Positions 33,162 through 42,870 of a stretch of 64,000 nucleotides of DNA are shown here, piece after piece. The notes beneath the pieces are model-generated. The model was given only the letters and a program-made list of their open reading frames with translations, was not told where the DNA came from and did not search any database. The position numbers and the translations under genes were made by a program. The DNA is from an uncultured Pelagibacteraceae bacterium (GTDB lineage Bacteria; Pseudomonadota; Alphaproteobacteria; Pelagibacterales; Pelagibacteraceae), in contig CACKOU010000001.1 of NCBI GenBank assembly GCA_902601895.1, positions 62,001-126,000 of the forward strand, written 5' to 3'. Within the stretch, counting starts at the first letter, position 1, and each line of letters opens with the position of its first letter.

Positions 33162-35057
33162 ATGAGCAGAAATTATAATGAAATTTACAGCGAATCTCTA
33201 AAAAATCCTGAGGAATTTTGGCAGAAAATTTCTGAAGATGTGTTTTGGTTCAAAAAACCAACTAAGATTTTAAAAAAAGACAACCCTCCTTTCTATAAGT
33301 GGTTTGAGGATGGTGTCACAAATACTTGCTATAACGCTTTAGACCTTCATATTGATCAAGGAAGGGGTGATAAAACAGCTTTAATCTATGACAGCCCTAT
33401 TACAGGTAACAAATCAAATTTTACTTTTAAAGAATTAAAAGAAAAAGTTTCAAAATTTGCAGGAGCTTTAGATAAACAAGGAGTTAAAAAAGGAGATCGA
33501 GTAATAATTTATATGCCAATGATCCCAGAGGCGGTGGTTGCTATGCTAGCATGTGGAAGAATAGGAGCAATTCACTCTGTTGTATTCGGTGGTTTTGCGT
33601 CAAATGAATTAGCTAGTAGAATTGATGATAGTAAAGCTAAAATTTTAATAACAGCATCATGTGGATTTGAACCTGGAAGAACAGTTGAGTATAGACCACT
33701 TGTAGATGGGGCTTTAAAATTAGCAAAACACCAAATTGAAAAGGTGATACTTTTTCAGAGAAAAGATCATGAGGTAAAATTAAATAAACCATTAGAAATA
33801 AGTTGGAATGAAGCGCTATCTGGAGCAAATGATAAAGATTGTGTTGAGATGGGTGCCAATGATTATGCTTATATCCTTTATACTTCAGGGACCACAGGTA
33901 TTCCAAAAGGAATAGTTAGAGATATTGGTGGTCACATAGTTGCTCTTAAATGGACAATGAAAAATATTTATAACATTGATCAAGACGATGTATGGTGGTC
34001 AGCAAGTGATATTGGTTGGATTGTAGGACATTCCTATATTGTCTATGCTCCATTATTTAAAGGATGTACAACACTTCTATTTGAAGGAAAACCTGTAGGT
34101 ACACCAGATGCTGGTGTATTTTGGAGAATTATATCAGAATATAAAATTAAATCTTTATTCACTGCTCCAACCGCATTCAGAGCAATAAAGAAAGAAGATC
34201 CAGAAGGTAAGTTTTTTTCTAAATATGATTTAAGCTCATTTGAGTCATTATTTTTGGCGGGTGAAAGAGCAGATCCAGATACGATTAAATGGGCTGAAAA
34301 TTTACTTAAGGTTCCTGTAATTGATCATTGGTGGCAGACTGAAACAAGTTGGGCAATAAGTTCAAATTGTACTGGAATTGAAATGCAAAAAACAAAATAT
34401 GGATCTGCTTGTAAAGCTGTCCCAGGTTATGATGTAAAAATAATTAAACCGGATCAAACAATAGCTAAACCAAATGAGATGGGAGATATTGTTGTTAAAC
34501 TTCCATTGCCGCCAGGTACGTTCCCAACTTTGTGGAATGCAGACGAAAGATATAAAGAAAATTATATGTCAAATTATAATGGCTACTATCAAACTTATGA
34601 TGCAGGGCATATTGATGATGATGGATATGTTTGGATTATGTCTAGAACTGATGATATAATTAATGTTGCGGGTCACAGACTTTCAACTGGTGCAATAGAA
34701 GAAGTTTTGTCTGAACATCAGTCTGTTGCTGAATGTGCAGTAATAGGAATAAAAGATCAACTAAAAGGACAATTACCAATTGGTTTAATTGCATTAAAAG
34801 CAGGAGTTTCTAAGGATAATGAGACTATTTCAAAAGAGTGTGTACAAATGGTTAGAGATAAAGTCGGACCTGTTGCAGCTTTTAAAATAGCAATTGTTGT
34901 TAAAAGACTACCAAAAACTAGATCTGGAAAAGTTTTAAGAGGAACAATTAGAAAGATTGCTGACAAAGAAGAATATAAAATGCCCGCAACTATTGATGAT
35001 CCTGCTATACTTGATGAAATAAAAGAAGACTTAATAAGCAGCAATATTTTAAAATAA
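33162..35057 (+). CDS. prpE: Propionyl/acetyl-CoA synthetase, PrpE-like
   Basis: A 631-residue AMP-forming acyl-CoA synthetase. It converts propionate (or acetate) plus ATP and CoA to the acyl-CoA. The P-loop is YTSGTTGIPKGIVRDIGGH, where the VRD-x-GGH tail favours PrpE over acetyl-CoA synthetase. Other signatures are GAIHSVVFGGFAS, DHWWQTETSWAI, RTDDIINVAGHRLSTGAIEE and the acetylatable lysine in PKTRSGKVLRGTIRK. Its stop overlaps the ATG of the SMR gene. It starts 214 bases from the divergent proteorhodopsin. Confidence 0.9.
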   Translation: MSRNYNEIYSESLKNPEEFWQKISEDVFWFKKPTKILKKDNPPFYKWFEDGVTNTCYNALDLHIDQGRGDKTALIYDSPITGNKSNFTFKELKEKVSKFAGALDKQGVKKGDRVIIYMPMIPEAVVAMLACGRIGAIHSVVFGGFASNELASRIDDSKAKILITASCGFEPGRTVEYRPLVDGALKLAKHQIEKVILFQRKDHEVKLNKPLEISWNEALSGANDKDCVEMGANDYAYILYTSGTTGIPKGIVRDIGGHIVALKWTMKNIYNIDQDDVWWSASDIGWIVGHSYIVYAPLFKGCTTLLFEGKPVGTPDAGVFWRIISEYKIKSLFTAPTAFRAIKKEDPEGKFFSKYDLSSFESLFLAGERADPDTIKWAENLLKVPVIDHWWQTETSWAISSNCTGIEMQKTKYGSACKAVPGYDVKIIKPDQTIAKPNEMGDIVVKLPLPPGTFPTLWNADERYKENYMSNYNGYYQTYDAGHIDDDGYVWIMSRTDDIINVAGHRLSTGAIEEVLSEHQSVAECAVIGIKDQLKGQLPIGLIALKAGVSKDNETISKECVQMVRDKVGPVAAFKIAIVVKRLPKTRSGKVLRGTIRKIADKEEYKMPATIDDPAILDEIKEDLISSNILK

Positions 35058-35389
35058 TGCTTAAGACATATCTTTTTTTAATAGGAGCAATTATTTGTGA
35101 AGTTTGTGGAACAATGCTTCTACCTGTTACACAAAACTTCACGAAAGTAACACCAACAGTATTTTTAGCAGTATTTTATTTATCTGCTTTTTATTTACTT
35201 ACGTTTGTTGTTGATAAACTACCTATTGCAATTGTTTATGGAACATGGAGTGGACTTGGTATTTTTACGATTGCGATATTGGGTTATATATTTTTTAAAC
35301 AATCCTTAAGTTGGCAAGCTATATTGGGCATGTTTCTTATTGTTGTTGGAGTAACACTTGTAAATATATATTCAAGTAAAACTATATAA
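35057..35389 (+). CDS. Small multidrug resistance (SMR) family transporter
   Basis: A 110-residue protein with four membrane helices, the EmrE size. The essential helix-1 glutamate is in GAIICEVCGTMLLP (about residue 15), and IVYGTWSGLGIFTIAILGYIFF carries the helix-3 YxxWxG motif. SMR dimers export quaternary cations or guanidinium in exchange for protons; substrate unknown. It is coupled to prpE by an ATG-stop overlap, and its 3' end is one base from pyrC. Confidence 0.87.
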   Translation: MLKTYLFLIGAIICEVCGTMLLPVTQNFTKVTPTVFLAVFYLSAFYLLTFVVDKLPIAIVYGTWSGLGIFTIAILGYIFFKQSLSWQAILGMFLIVVGVTLVNIYSSKTI

Positions 35390-35390
35390 A

Positions 35391-36701
35391 TTAATCAAAA
35401 AGAATTGGTCTACCGGATGGATCTCCCAAAATTTTATCCTCTTTCATTTTAATATCACCATTAATAATTGTATAAACTGGCGAGCCTTTAAACTTATAAC
35501 CATCAAATGGGCTCCATCCACACTTACTGTGAATATTTTCATTTCTGATTTCTATAGTTCTATTCATATCTATTATTGTAAAATCAGCATCATAATCTTT
35601 TTTGATAAAACCTTTATTTTTAATACCAAATACAGAAACTGGGTTTTCACAAAGAAGTTTAATTAGTTGATCTAATGTAAGTTTTTTGTCATTCACATGA
35701 TTTAGCATAACCGGTAATAATGTTTGTACACCTGGCATACCAGACGGCGACTGAGGATATTCTTTTAATTTATTTTCTTTTAAATGAGGTGCATGGTCTG
35801 AACCTATAGTATCATTATAGTTATTTCTAATAGCATACCACAGTCTGTCATAATGAGACTTGTCTCTTAAAGGAGGGTTCATCTGAGCGAAGGTACCAAG
35901 TTTGTCATAACAATCTGGTGCATATATTGTTAAATGCTGGGGGGTAATTTCAAAAGTTATGTTTCCTTTATTTTGAGATAAGAAATCTACTTCTTCTTTT
36001 GTTGTCACATGTAATATATGTGCTTTTTTATTAAGTCTTTTTGCAATCCTAACAATCCTTCTTGTAGATGACATAGCACATTCTTCATTCCTCCATACAG
36101 GATGAGTATGAACGTTACCTTTTTCAATTAATTTTTTTCTCAAGTTAATTATTTCTTCATCTTCAGAATGAACTGCAACTATTTTTGAAGTATTCTGAAA
36201 GACTGTTTCAATATCTTCTTCTTTATCAACCAAAAGATTTCCAGTTGACGATCCAGCAAAAAGTTTTACGCCACAACAACCATCTAAGCCTTTAAGCTTT
36301 GCTAAATCAGAGGAATTATCTGGAGTTGCTCCAAAATAAAATGCGTAGTTTGAATACATTCTATTTTTTGCTAGATTTAACTTATTATTAAATTCTTTCA
36401 TATTTGCAGTGGGCGGATTTGTATTTGGCATCTCAAAAACACTTGTAATACCACCGGCAATAGCTGCTTTACTTCCAGTATGTAAGTCCTCCGCATTAGT
36501 TGATCCAGGCTCACGGAAATGGACTTGAGTATCCATACAACCAGGTAAAACTAGCAAATTGCTTACATCAATAGTTTCTTTGCTTTTTTCATTATTTAAA
36601 TCACCAATTATTGAGATTTTTTCATTTTGAATTCCAATGTTAGTCTTACTAATTTTTCCATCGATATAACACTCTCCATTTTTTATAATAAGATCTAACA
36701 T
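35391..36701 (-). CDS. pyrC: Dihydroorotase (class I)
   Basis: A 436-residue amidohydrolase that closes the dihydroorotate ring in pyrimidine synthesis. Metal ligands and active-site blocks are CMDTQVHFREPGSTNAED (HxH-type motif, here VHF), KIVAVHSEDEEI, KAHILHVTTKEE and TIGSDHAPHLKEN. The C-terminus has the usual amidohydrolase tail (KGSPVYTIINGDI). Starts with ATG at 36701, divergent from ygfZ with a short gap. A hydantoinase is the nearest alternative, but the REPG and GSDHAPH blocks fit dihydroorotase. Confidence 0.9.
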   Translation of the reverse strand: MLDLIIKNGECYIDGKISKTNIGIQNEKISIIGDLNNEKSKETIDVSNLLVLPGCMDTQVHFREPGSTNAEDLHTGSKAAIAGGITSVFEMPNTNPPTANMKEFNNKLNLAKNRMYSNYAFYFGATPDNSSDLAKLKGLDGCCGVKLFAGSSTGNLLVDKEEDIETVFQNTSKIVAVHSEDEEIINLRKKLIEKGNVHTHPVWRNEECAMSSTRRIVRIAKRLNKKAHILHVTTKEEVDFLSQNKGNITFEITPQHLTIYAPDCYDKLGTFAQMNPPLRDKSHYDRLWYAIRNNYNDTIGSDHAPHLKENKLKEYPQSPSGMPGVQTLLPVMLNHVNDKKLTLDQLIKLLCENPVSVFGIKNKGFIKKDYDADFTIIDMNRTIEIRNENIHSKCGWSPFDGYKFKGSPVYTIINGDIKMKEDKILGDPSGRPILFD

Positions 36702-36744
36702 TTTATGAAATTGTTACTATATTATAATCTTGAAGCAATCAATC

Positions 36745-37635
36745 ATGAAAAAAAATAATGTTTATATCTTAGAGGAGAGAGGACTCTTGTATGTTTCGGG
36801 AGAAGACTGTAAAGAATTTTTACAAAATATAATTACAAACAATATCAATAAAGTAGATGAAAAAAATTCATGTTTCTCTGCTTTGCTTACTCCACAGGGA
36901 AAATATTTATATGATTTTAATATATTAAAACATAAATCTGGATATTTTTTAGATTGTGAAAAGAAAAATATTGATAATTTATTTTATCAATTAAATTTAT
37001 ATAAACTTAGATCAAAAGTAGAAATTTTAAATTTAAGTAATGAATTTGTAATTGCAGTTATTAGTAAAGAAAAATTTTTAGATATGGAAAACTCAAGTTC
37101 TAATGTTGGTTGTACAATTAAATTTAGAGAAGATAGTATTTTTTTAGATCCAAGAAATATAGAGCTAGGAGCAAGAATAGTAACTAATTTAGAAAAATTA
37201 TATTTATCATTAAAAAAACTTGGACTTCAAAGTGCAGATAAAAACGAATATTACAAATTGTGTCATGAAATTGGTATTCCACAGAATAATACTGAAAATC
37301 TTCAAAATAAACTTTTTGGTATTGAGTGTAACTTTGACGAATTAAATGCAATAGATTTTAAAAAAGGCTGTTACGTAGGTCAGGAAAATACTGCCAGAAT
37401 TAAGTTAAAAGATAAATTAAATAAACGTCTTCTACCAATTGAAGTAATAGAAGGCGATTTAGAATATGACATCATATCAGTTGAGAATGATAAAATAGGA
37501 AAAGTATTGATAAATGATGATTATCCGTACGCTCTTATCAAAGTTAAAAATGAAAAATTTGATTTTGGTAAAACTTTTAATTGTGGCTCTGCTAAAGTTA
37601 AAATCAAGAAACCTGATTGGCTACAAATTACTTAA
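36745..37635 (+). CDS. ygfZ: YgfZ/GcvT-like folate-binding protein
   Basis: A 296-residue protein related to the GcvT aminomethyltransferase. YgfZ uses folate to support assembly or repair of Fe-S enzymes such as the radical-SAM tRNA thiomethylase MiaB. The signature KKGCYVGQENTARIK (about residue 208), whose cysteine is essential, is present, as is LTPQGKYLYDFNI. I chose the ATG at 36745 over a TTG five codons earlier because a TATAAT at 36723-36728 would start transcription between them. The 3' end overlaps the opposing MazG-like gene by eight bases. Confidence 0.88.
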   Translation: MKKNNVYILEERGLLYVSGEDCKEFLQNIITNNINKVDEKNSCFSALLTPQGKYLYDFNILKHKSGYFLDCEKKNIDNLFYQLNLYKLRSKVEILNLSNEFVIAVISKEKFLDMENSSSNVGCTIKFREDSIFLDPRNIELGARIVTNLEKLYLSLKKLGLQSADKNEYYKLCHEIGIPQNNTENLQNKLFGIECNFDELNAIDFKKGCYVGQENTARIKLKDKLNKRLLPIEVIEGDLEYDIISVENDKIGKVLINDDYPYALIKVKNEKFDFGKTFNCGSAKVKIKKPDWLQIT

Positions 37636-37999
37636 TAAATTTAGATAAATCTGGTTTAAAATAATTTGGACCTTTCATAACTTTGCCTTGATCATTGAAA
37701 ATAGGTTTAGCATCATCTCCGAGTTTACTCATATTAGAATTTTGAACTTCTTCAAAACACGCATCTAAATTAATACCAAATGCATGCCCAGCACCATATG
37801 TAACATACAAAATATCTGTTAAAGCATCAGCAACTTCCAAAAGATCTTTATTATCTAAAGCCTGTTTAAATTCATCTAGTTCTTCTTTAATCAAATTATA
37901 TCTTAGCTCATTTATTTTAGGAGAGCTAAATGAAGGTGATGATTTTACTTCTTGCCCAAAAGTCTCCATAAAATTTTTTACTTTTTGAAAATTTGTCAT
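37628..37999 (-). CDS. MazG-like nucleotide pyrophosphohydrolase
   Basis: A 123-residue all-alpha NTP-pyrophosphatase. The metal-binding acidic motifs are LIKEELDEFKQAL (ExxE-type) and EVADALTDILYVTYG (DxxxD-type), and the C-terminal GKVMKGPNYFKPDLS is common to this subgroup. It probably hydrolyses non-canonical or surplus nucleoside triphosphates. The ATG is preceded by AGGAG. It is divergent from fumC over 61 bases. Confidence 0.85.
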   Translation of the reverse strand: MTNFQKVKNFMETFGQEVKSSPSFSSPKINELRYNLIKEELDEFKQALDNKDLLEVADALTDILYVTYGAGHAFGINLDACFEEVQNSNMSKLGDDAKPIFNDQGKVMKGPNYFKPDLSKFIK

Positions 38000-38060
38000 T
38001 TTACTCCTGTAAGATTATTAAAAACTAGTATATAAATTATTTGGTTAATTATTCAAATAA

Positions 38061-39449
38061 ATGAAAACAAGAAAAGAATTCGACAGCATAGGTGGTATTA
38101 ACGTTCCAAATGACAAATATTGGGGCGCATCCACACAAAGATCAAAAAAATTTTTTAATATAGGTAAAATATTCGTCCCATCATCAATAATAAGATCTAT
38201 AGCAATTATTAAGAGAAGTGCTGCGATAGTTCACATGAAAGATAAGTTAATACCCTCTCAAATTGCAAAAGCTATTATTAAGGCTTCAAATGAGGTAATC
38301 GCCGGGAAGATGGAGGAGAATTTTCCATTAAAAGTTTGGCAAACTGGCTCTGGAACCCAAACAAATATGAATGTTAATGAGGTAATTGCAAATAGAGCTA
38401 TAGAAATATTAAAAGGAAAAAAAGGATCAAAAAATCCAGTCCATCCAAATGATCATGTGAATAAATCTCAATCAACAAATGATGTGTTTCCAACTGCAAT
38501 GCATATTTCTGTGGCAACCGAGACTATCAATAAACTTTTACCAAGTTTAAATTTATTGAGAGTTTTGTTGGGGAAAAAAAGTAAAGAATTCAAAAAAATT
38601 GTTAAGATAGGAAGGACACATCTTCAAGATGCAACTCCTCTATCACTTGGTCAAGAATTCTCCGGTTATTATGAGCAAGTAAGTAAAAGCATTGATAGAA
38701 TAAAATATTGTTTGGAGGATATTTATTATTTGGCTCAGGGAGGAACTGCTGTTGGAACTGGAATAAATACAAAAAAAAATTTTGATAAAAAGATTGTAAA
38801 AGAAATAAGAAAGTATTGTAGATTACAATTTAAACCTGCACCAAATAAATTTTCTGAACTAGCAGCACATGATGCAATAGTAAATTTTTCTGGTTCGTTA
38901 AATACGTGCGCTGTAGCTTTGATGAAGATTTCAAATGATATAAGGTTTTTAGGCTCGGGGCCGAGAGCAGGCTATGGAGAACTTTTGTTACCAGAAAATG
39001 AACCTGGGTCATCTATAATGCCTGGAAAAGTTAATCCAACACAATGTGAAGCAGTCACAATGGTTTGTGCAAAAGTAATAGGAAACCATACAGGTATAAG
39101 CGTTGCTGGTAGTCATGGACACTTCGAATTAAATGTTTTTAAACCATTAATTGCCTATAATGTCTTACAATCAATTGATATTTTGGCTGATAGCGTAAAA
39201 AATTTCAGTTTGTATTGCGTGAAAGGAATTAGAGCGAACAAAAAAAAGATCAAAGAATACTTAGATAACTCTTTAATGTTAGTCACAGCATTAGCTCCAA
39301 GAATAGGTTACGATAATGCTGCAAAAATAGCTAAAAAGGCTTTGAAGAATAATACAAAGTTAAAACATGAAGCAATTAAATCAGGTTTAATTACAGAAAA
39401 AGAATTTAATTTTTTGGTAGATCCTTTAAAAATGATAAAACCAAATTAA
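38061..39449 (+). CDS. fumC: Fumarate hydratase, class II
   Basis: A 462-residue iron-independent fumarase that interconverts fumarate and malate in the TCA cycle. Signatures are [34 protein letters not shown], the [21 protein letters not shown] block, and the superfamily motif [16 protein letters not shown] near residues 318-333. The stop overlaps the opposing AsmA-like gene by four bases. Class II without an Fe-S cluster suits an organism living at low iron, an inference from habitat. Confidence 0.95.
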   Translation: MKTRKEFDSIGGINVPNDKYWGASTQRSKKFFNIGKIFVPSSIIRSIAIIKRSAAIVHMKDKLIPSQIAKAIIKASNEVIAGKMEENFPLKVWQTGSGTQTNMNVNEVIANRAIEILKGKKGSKNPVHPNDHVNKSQSTNDVFPTAMHISVATETINKLLPSLNLLRVLLGKKSKEFKKIVKIGRTHLQDATPLSLGQEFSGYYEQVSKSIDRIKYCLEDIYYLAQGGTAVGTGINTKKNFDKKIVKEIRKYCRLQFKPAPNKFSELAAHDAIVNFSGSLNTCAVALMKISNDIRFLGSGPRAGYGELLLPENEPGSSIMPGKVNPTQCEAVTMVCAKVIGNHTGISVAGSHGHFELNVFKPLIAYNVLQSIDILADSVKNFSLYCVKGIRANKKKIKEYLDNSLMLVTALAPRIGYDNAAKIAKKALKNNTKLKHEAIKSGLITEKEFNFLVDPLKMIKPN

Positions 39450-40813
39450 TCGATTATTTTTCTAATTGATGCTCTAAGATTTTGGATATTTTTTATAGGA
39501 AAATTTAGATTAGATTTTTCAAAATTTTTTAGGTTATTAATTTTTACATTTGAAATAATAAATTCTGTATCATTAATACTTTTTTCTAAATCAAAATCAA
39601 TTTGGTCGATTTTTTTTGCTTTTTTTGATGAAATCTGGAAAGCTTTAGCAAATTCAATATGATTGTTAATTTCTAATTTATTATTTGATTTAAATTTTAT
39701 CTCATCTTTACTTTTTATAAATTTCAATTTCGAATTCAAAACACCTATATTCTTTACATCAAAGCTTGCATTTCTCATTAAAATTTTCTTTTCATTTATA
39801 ATAAAATCTACTTCACCTTGATTAATTAATTTATTATTAAGATTATTAAATTTTACTTTGAAAATCCCATTTAAATTTCCTACGTAATTTTTGTTATACA
39901 TTATTAGATTTAATAAAAAATTATCTATAATTTTATCTATTTTTTTATTTTTTATATTGAAACTAATATCAAAATAAAACGGATTTAAATCAATGTTACC
40001 GTCAATATTAAAATTTAAATTTTTTTTATTAGGAGAACTGACGTCAATTTTATAATTATTAAAATTAATATTATATTCTAATTTATCTCTTGCATAATTA
40101 ATATAACTTTTAATATTAAACTTATTTTTTTCTTCATATTTAAAAATATTGTTTATTTCAATTTTTGGATTAAATAATCTTATATTATGACTGCTGATCA
40201 GTGGTTTTTTGTAACTTCTTGTCCAGTTAGATTTAAAATCTAATCCAAATAATTTTCCATCGATAAAAAAAATTTTATTTTTTATTTTATCATTAATTTT
40301 ATAAGTAATTTTCTTAATTGGGGATATTAAAATTACTTCATCTTTGTCATTTTTTATAAATATTTTGGAATTTTTTAAAATTATTGGATTATTTATTTTT
40401 TTATATAAATGATTTCTTATGCTTTTTATTTCAGACAGCTTTAACTCTAAATTTGTATTTGAGATTTCAGCTGAAATAATATTTTCAAAAGATGTTAAAT
40501 AAATGTCTCTTAAAGAAATAAATATTTTTAGATTTTTTGTGAATATTAAATCTTTACTTTTCTCATTTTTTTTCAATTTTAATGAAGCATTTTCTACTAA
40601 TAGGTGAGGTTTTGGAAATGGCTTGTAGGAAATTTTACCCGATGTATCCAGATAAATGTGAAAATTTTTATAAAAATTTTTTTTTAATTTTAGAACTTTG
40701 CTTTCATAATTGAATAAAACTGGTAAAGATAAAAGAGTAAATGAAGAAAAGGTTATAATTATTATAATTAAAATTAATGAAAAATTTATTTTATTTTGCT
40801 TAATTTTATTCAT
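39446..40813 (-). CDS. AsmA-like membrane-anchored protein
   Basis: A 455-residue protein with one N-terminal membrane helix (about residues 11-32) followed by a long, beta-rich, lysine/asparagine-rich periplasmic region with recurring patterns of the type KFKSN and [10 protein letters not shown]. The stretch [20 protein letters not shown] after the helix is the AsmA/TamB start. AsmA-like proteins are thought to carry phospholipids to the outer membrane. Sequence conservation is low, so the assignment rests on layout and that segment. Divergent from the helicase gene over 32 bases. Confidence 0.65.
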   Translation of the reverse strand: MNKIKQNKINFSLILIIIIITFSSFTLLSLPVLFNYESKVLKLKKNFYKNFHIYLDTSGKISYKPFPKPHLLVENASLKLKKNEKSKDLIFTKNLKIFISLRDIYLTSFENIISAEISNTNLELKLSEIKSIRNHLYKKINNPIILKNSKIFIKNDKDEVILISPIKKITYKINDKIKNKIFFIDGKLFGLDFKSNWTRSYKKPLISSHNIRLFNPKIEINNIFKYEEKNKFNIKSYINYARDKLEYNINFNNYKIDVSSPNKKNLNFNIDGNIDLNPFYFDISFNIKNKKIDKIIDNFLLNLIMYNKNYVGNLNGIFKVKFNNLNNKLINQGEVDFIINEKKILMRNASFDVKNIGVLNSKLKFIKSKDEIKFKSNNKLEINNHIEFAKAFQISSKKAKKIDQIDFDLEKSINDTEFIISNVKINNLKNFEKSNLNFPIKNIQNLRASIRKIID

Positions 40814-40845
40814 AAAAACTCATAGGATTTATACAATAAAAGTTA

Positions 40846-42870
40846 ATGTTAAATACGGATTATTTGTCAAATTTAAATGAAAAGCAACAAGAAGCGGTAA
40901 TTCACCTTAATGGACCACTTCTGATTGTGGCTGGAGCCGGATCTGGTAAAACTAAAGTTTTAACTTCTAGAATTGTTCACATAATTAGGACACATAAGGC
41001 ATTCTCTAATCAAATTCTTGCTGTTACTTTCACAAATAAAGCGGCAAAAGAAATGCAAATGAGAGTCTCAAAACTTCTTAAAAAAGAAGCAACAGGTCTA
41101 CCTTGGCTTGGAACATTTCATTCAATAAGTGCAAAGATTTTGAGAAAACATGCTGAAGCAATAGGATTAAAATCAAATTTTACAATTATAGATCAAGATG
41201 ATCAAATAAGATTAATTAAAAATATTTGTAAATCAGAGAATATAGACGTAAAAAAAATATCTCCAAAATATATTTTAGCAGTTATAGATAAATGGAAAAA
41301 TAAAGGACTTTATCCTGAAGAAGTTATAATAAAAAAAAATCAAAATTTGGAAAAAAGCTTTTTATCTATATACAAAATATATCAGCAAAAACTTTTAGAT
41401 TTAAACTGTGCTGATTTTAGTGACTTGATATTACATACAGTAAAAATTTTAAGAAAATATCCTGACATAACTTCTTTATATTCAAAAAAGTTTAAATATA
41501 TCTTAGTGGATGAATATCAAGATACAAATTTCATACAAAGTGAATGGCTTAAAATCTTAGCGACGAAGAACAAAAATATATGCTGTGTTGGAGATGATGA
41601 TCAATCAATCTATAGTTGGAGAGGTGCTGAAATCAAGAATTTTTTGGAATTTGATAAAATTTATAAAGATACGAAAATAATCAGATTAGAAAAAAATTAT
41701 AGATCAACTCAAAATATTTTAAATGTTGCGTCTAAGCTGATTGAAAATAATCAGAGTAGAGTTGGCAAAACATTATATACTAATCAAGAAGATGGTGAAC
41801 CTGTGTCTTTAGATTGTTTCAGAAATGTAAAAGATGAAGCTATAGAAGTAAGTTCATCAATAGAAAACTATAAAAAAGAATATTCTTTAAATGAAATAGC
41901 CATTTTGGTTAGAGCAATATTTCAAACTAGAGAATTTGAGGAAAGGTTTTTAAAAGTAGGCATACCTTATAGAATTATTGGAGGTATCAAATTTTATGAG
42001 AGAGCAGAAATAAAAGATTGTATTGCTTATCTTAGATGTATTCACCAACCGAAGGATGATCTATCATTTGAGAGGATTATTAATGTTCCAAAAAGATCAA
42101 TTGGAGATACTACAATTAAAATTATTTCTGAATTTGCAAAAAAAAATAATTTTTCGCTTGAAAATGCTTCTAGGAAATTAATTGAATTAAATAAAATTAA
42201 ACCTAAGACAAAAATTGGACTAACCTCGTTATTGAATCTACTAAGTAAATGGAGAGATGACTTAAAAAAAAGAATTAATCACAATAAGTTGCTGCAAACT
42301 GTTCTAGATGAGTCGGGATACAGTGAAATGTTAAAAAATAAAAAAGATTTTGAAAATGAGAATAGACTTGAAAATATTAAAGAATTGTTAAGTGCTATGA
42401 AAGAATTCGATAACCTAGAAAGTTTTTTGGAGCATGTTGCACTTGCAACATCATTAGATCAGGATTGGGAAAATGAAAAAGTAAATTTAATGACTTTACA
42501 TGCTTCTAAAGGATTAGAGTTTGAAGTAGTTTATTTACCTGGATGGGAAGAAGGATTATTTCCTCATCAAAAGAGTATAGAGGAAAAAGGTGAGAGTGGA
42601 TTAGAAGAGGAGAGAAGACTTGCCTATGTAGGTCTTACTAGGGCAAAAAAGTTGGCAAAAATCTCATTCTCAATGAATAGATTTTATCAAGGAGATTGGA
42701 TAGATAGCATGGCCTCAAGATTTGTTGATGAATTACCAGATAAGTTTATAAAAAAAAATAATAGTTTTGTTGAACAGGATGAAAACGAATTTGAATTTAA
42801 TCAAGATACTGAATTTGAAAACGAAATAAGAAGTCCAGGATGGATTAGATACCAAAAAAAACTAAAGTGA
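40846..42870 (+). CDS. uvrD: UvrD/PcrA-type superfamily 1 DNA helicase
   Basis: A 674-residue 3'-5' helicase, slightly shorter than E. coli UvrD (720). Motifs in order: Walker A VAGAGSGKTKVL (Ia TFTNKAAKEM follows), DEYQDTN (II), GDDDQSIYSWRGAE (III), the LEKNYRSTQ block, NLMTLHASKGLEFEVVYLPG (V) and ERRLAYVGLTRAKK (VI). It unwinds DNA in mismatch and excision repair and removes RecA filaments. The C-terminus is shortened and acidic. It overlaps pepP by four bases (ATGA-type junction). Confidence 0.93.
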   Translation: MLNTDYLSNLNEKQQEAVIHLNGPLLIVAGAGSGKTKVLTSRIVHIIRTHKAFSNQILAVTFTNKAAKEMQMRVSKLLKKEATGLPWLGTFHSISAKILRKHAEAIGLKSNFTIIDQDDQIRLIKNICKSENIDVKKISPKYILAVIDKWKNKGLYPEEVIIKKNQNLEKSFLSIYKIYQQKLLDLNCADFSDLILHTVKILRKYPDITSLYSKKFKYILVDEYQDTNFIQSEWLKILATKNKNICCVGDDDQSIYSWRGAEIKNFLEFDKIYKDTKIIRLEKNYRSTQNILNVASKLIENNQSRVGKTLYTNQEDGEPVSLDCFRNVKDEAIEVSSSIENYKKEYSLNEIAILVRAIFQTREFEERFLKVGIPYRIIGGIKFYERAEIKDCIAYLRCIHQPKDDLSFERIINVPKRSIGDTTIKIISEFAKKNNFSLENASRKLIELNKIKPKTKIGLTSLLNLLSKWRDDLKKRINHNKLLQTVLDESGYSEMLKNKKDFENENRLENIKELLSAMKEFDNLESFLEHVALATSLDQDWENEKVNLMTLHASKGLEFEVVYLPGWEEGLFPHQKSIEEKGESGLEEERRLAYVGLTRAKKLAKISFSMNRFYQGDWIDSMASRFVDELPDKFIKKNNSFVEQDENEFEFNQDTEFENEIRSPGWIRYQKKLK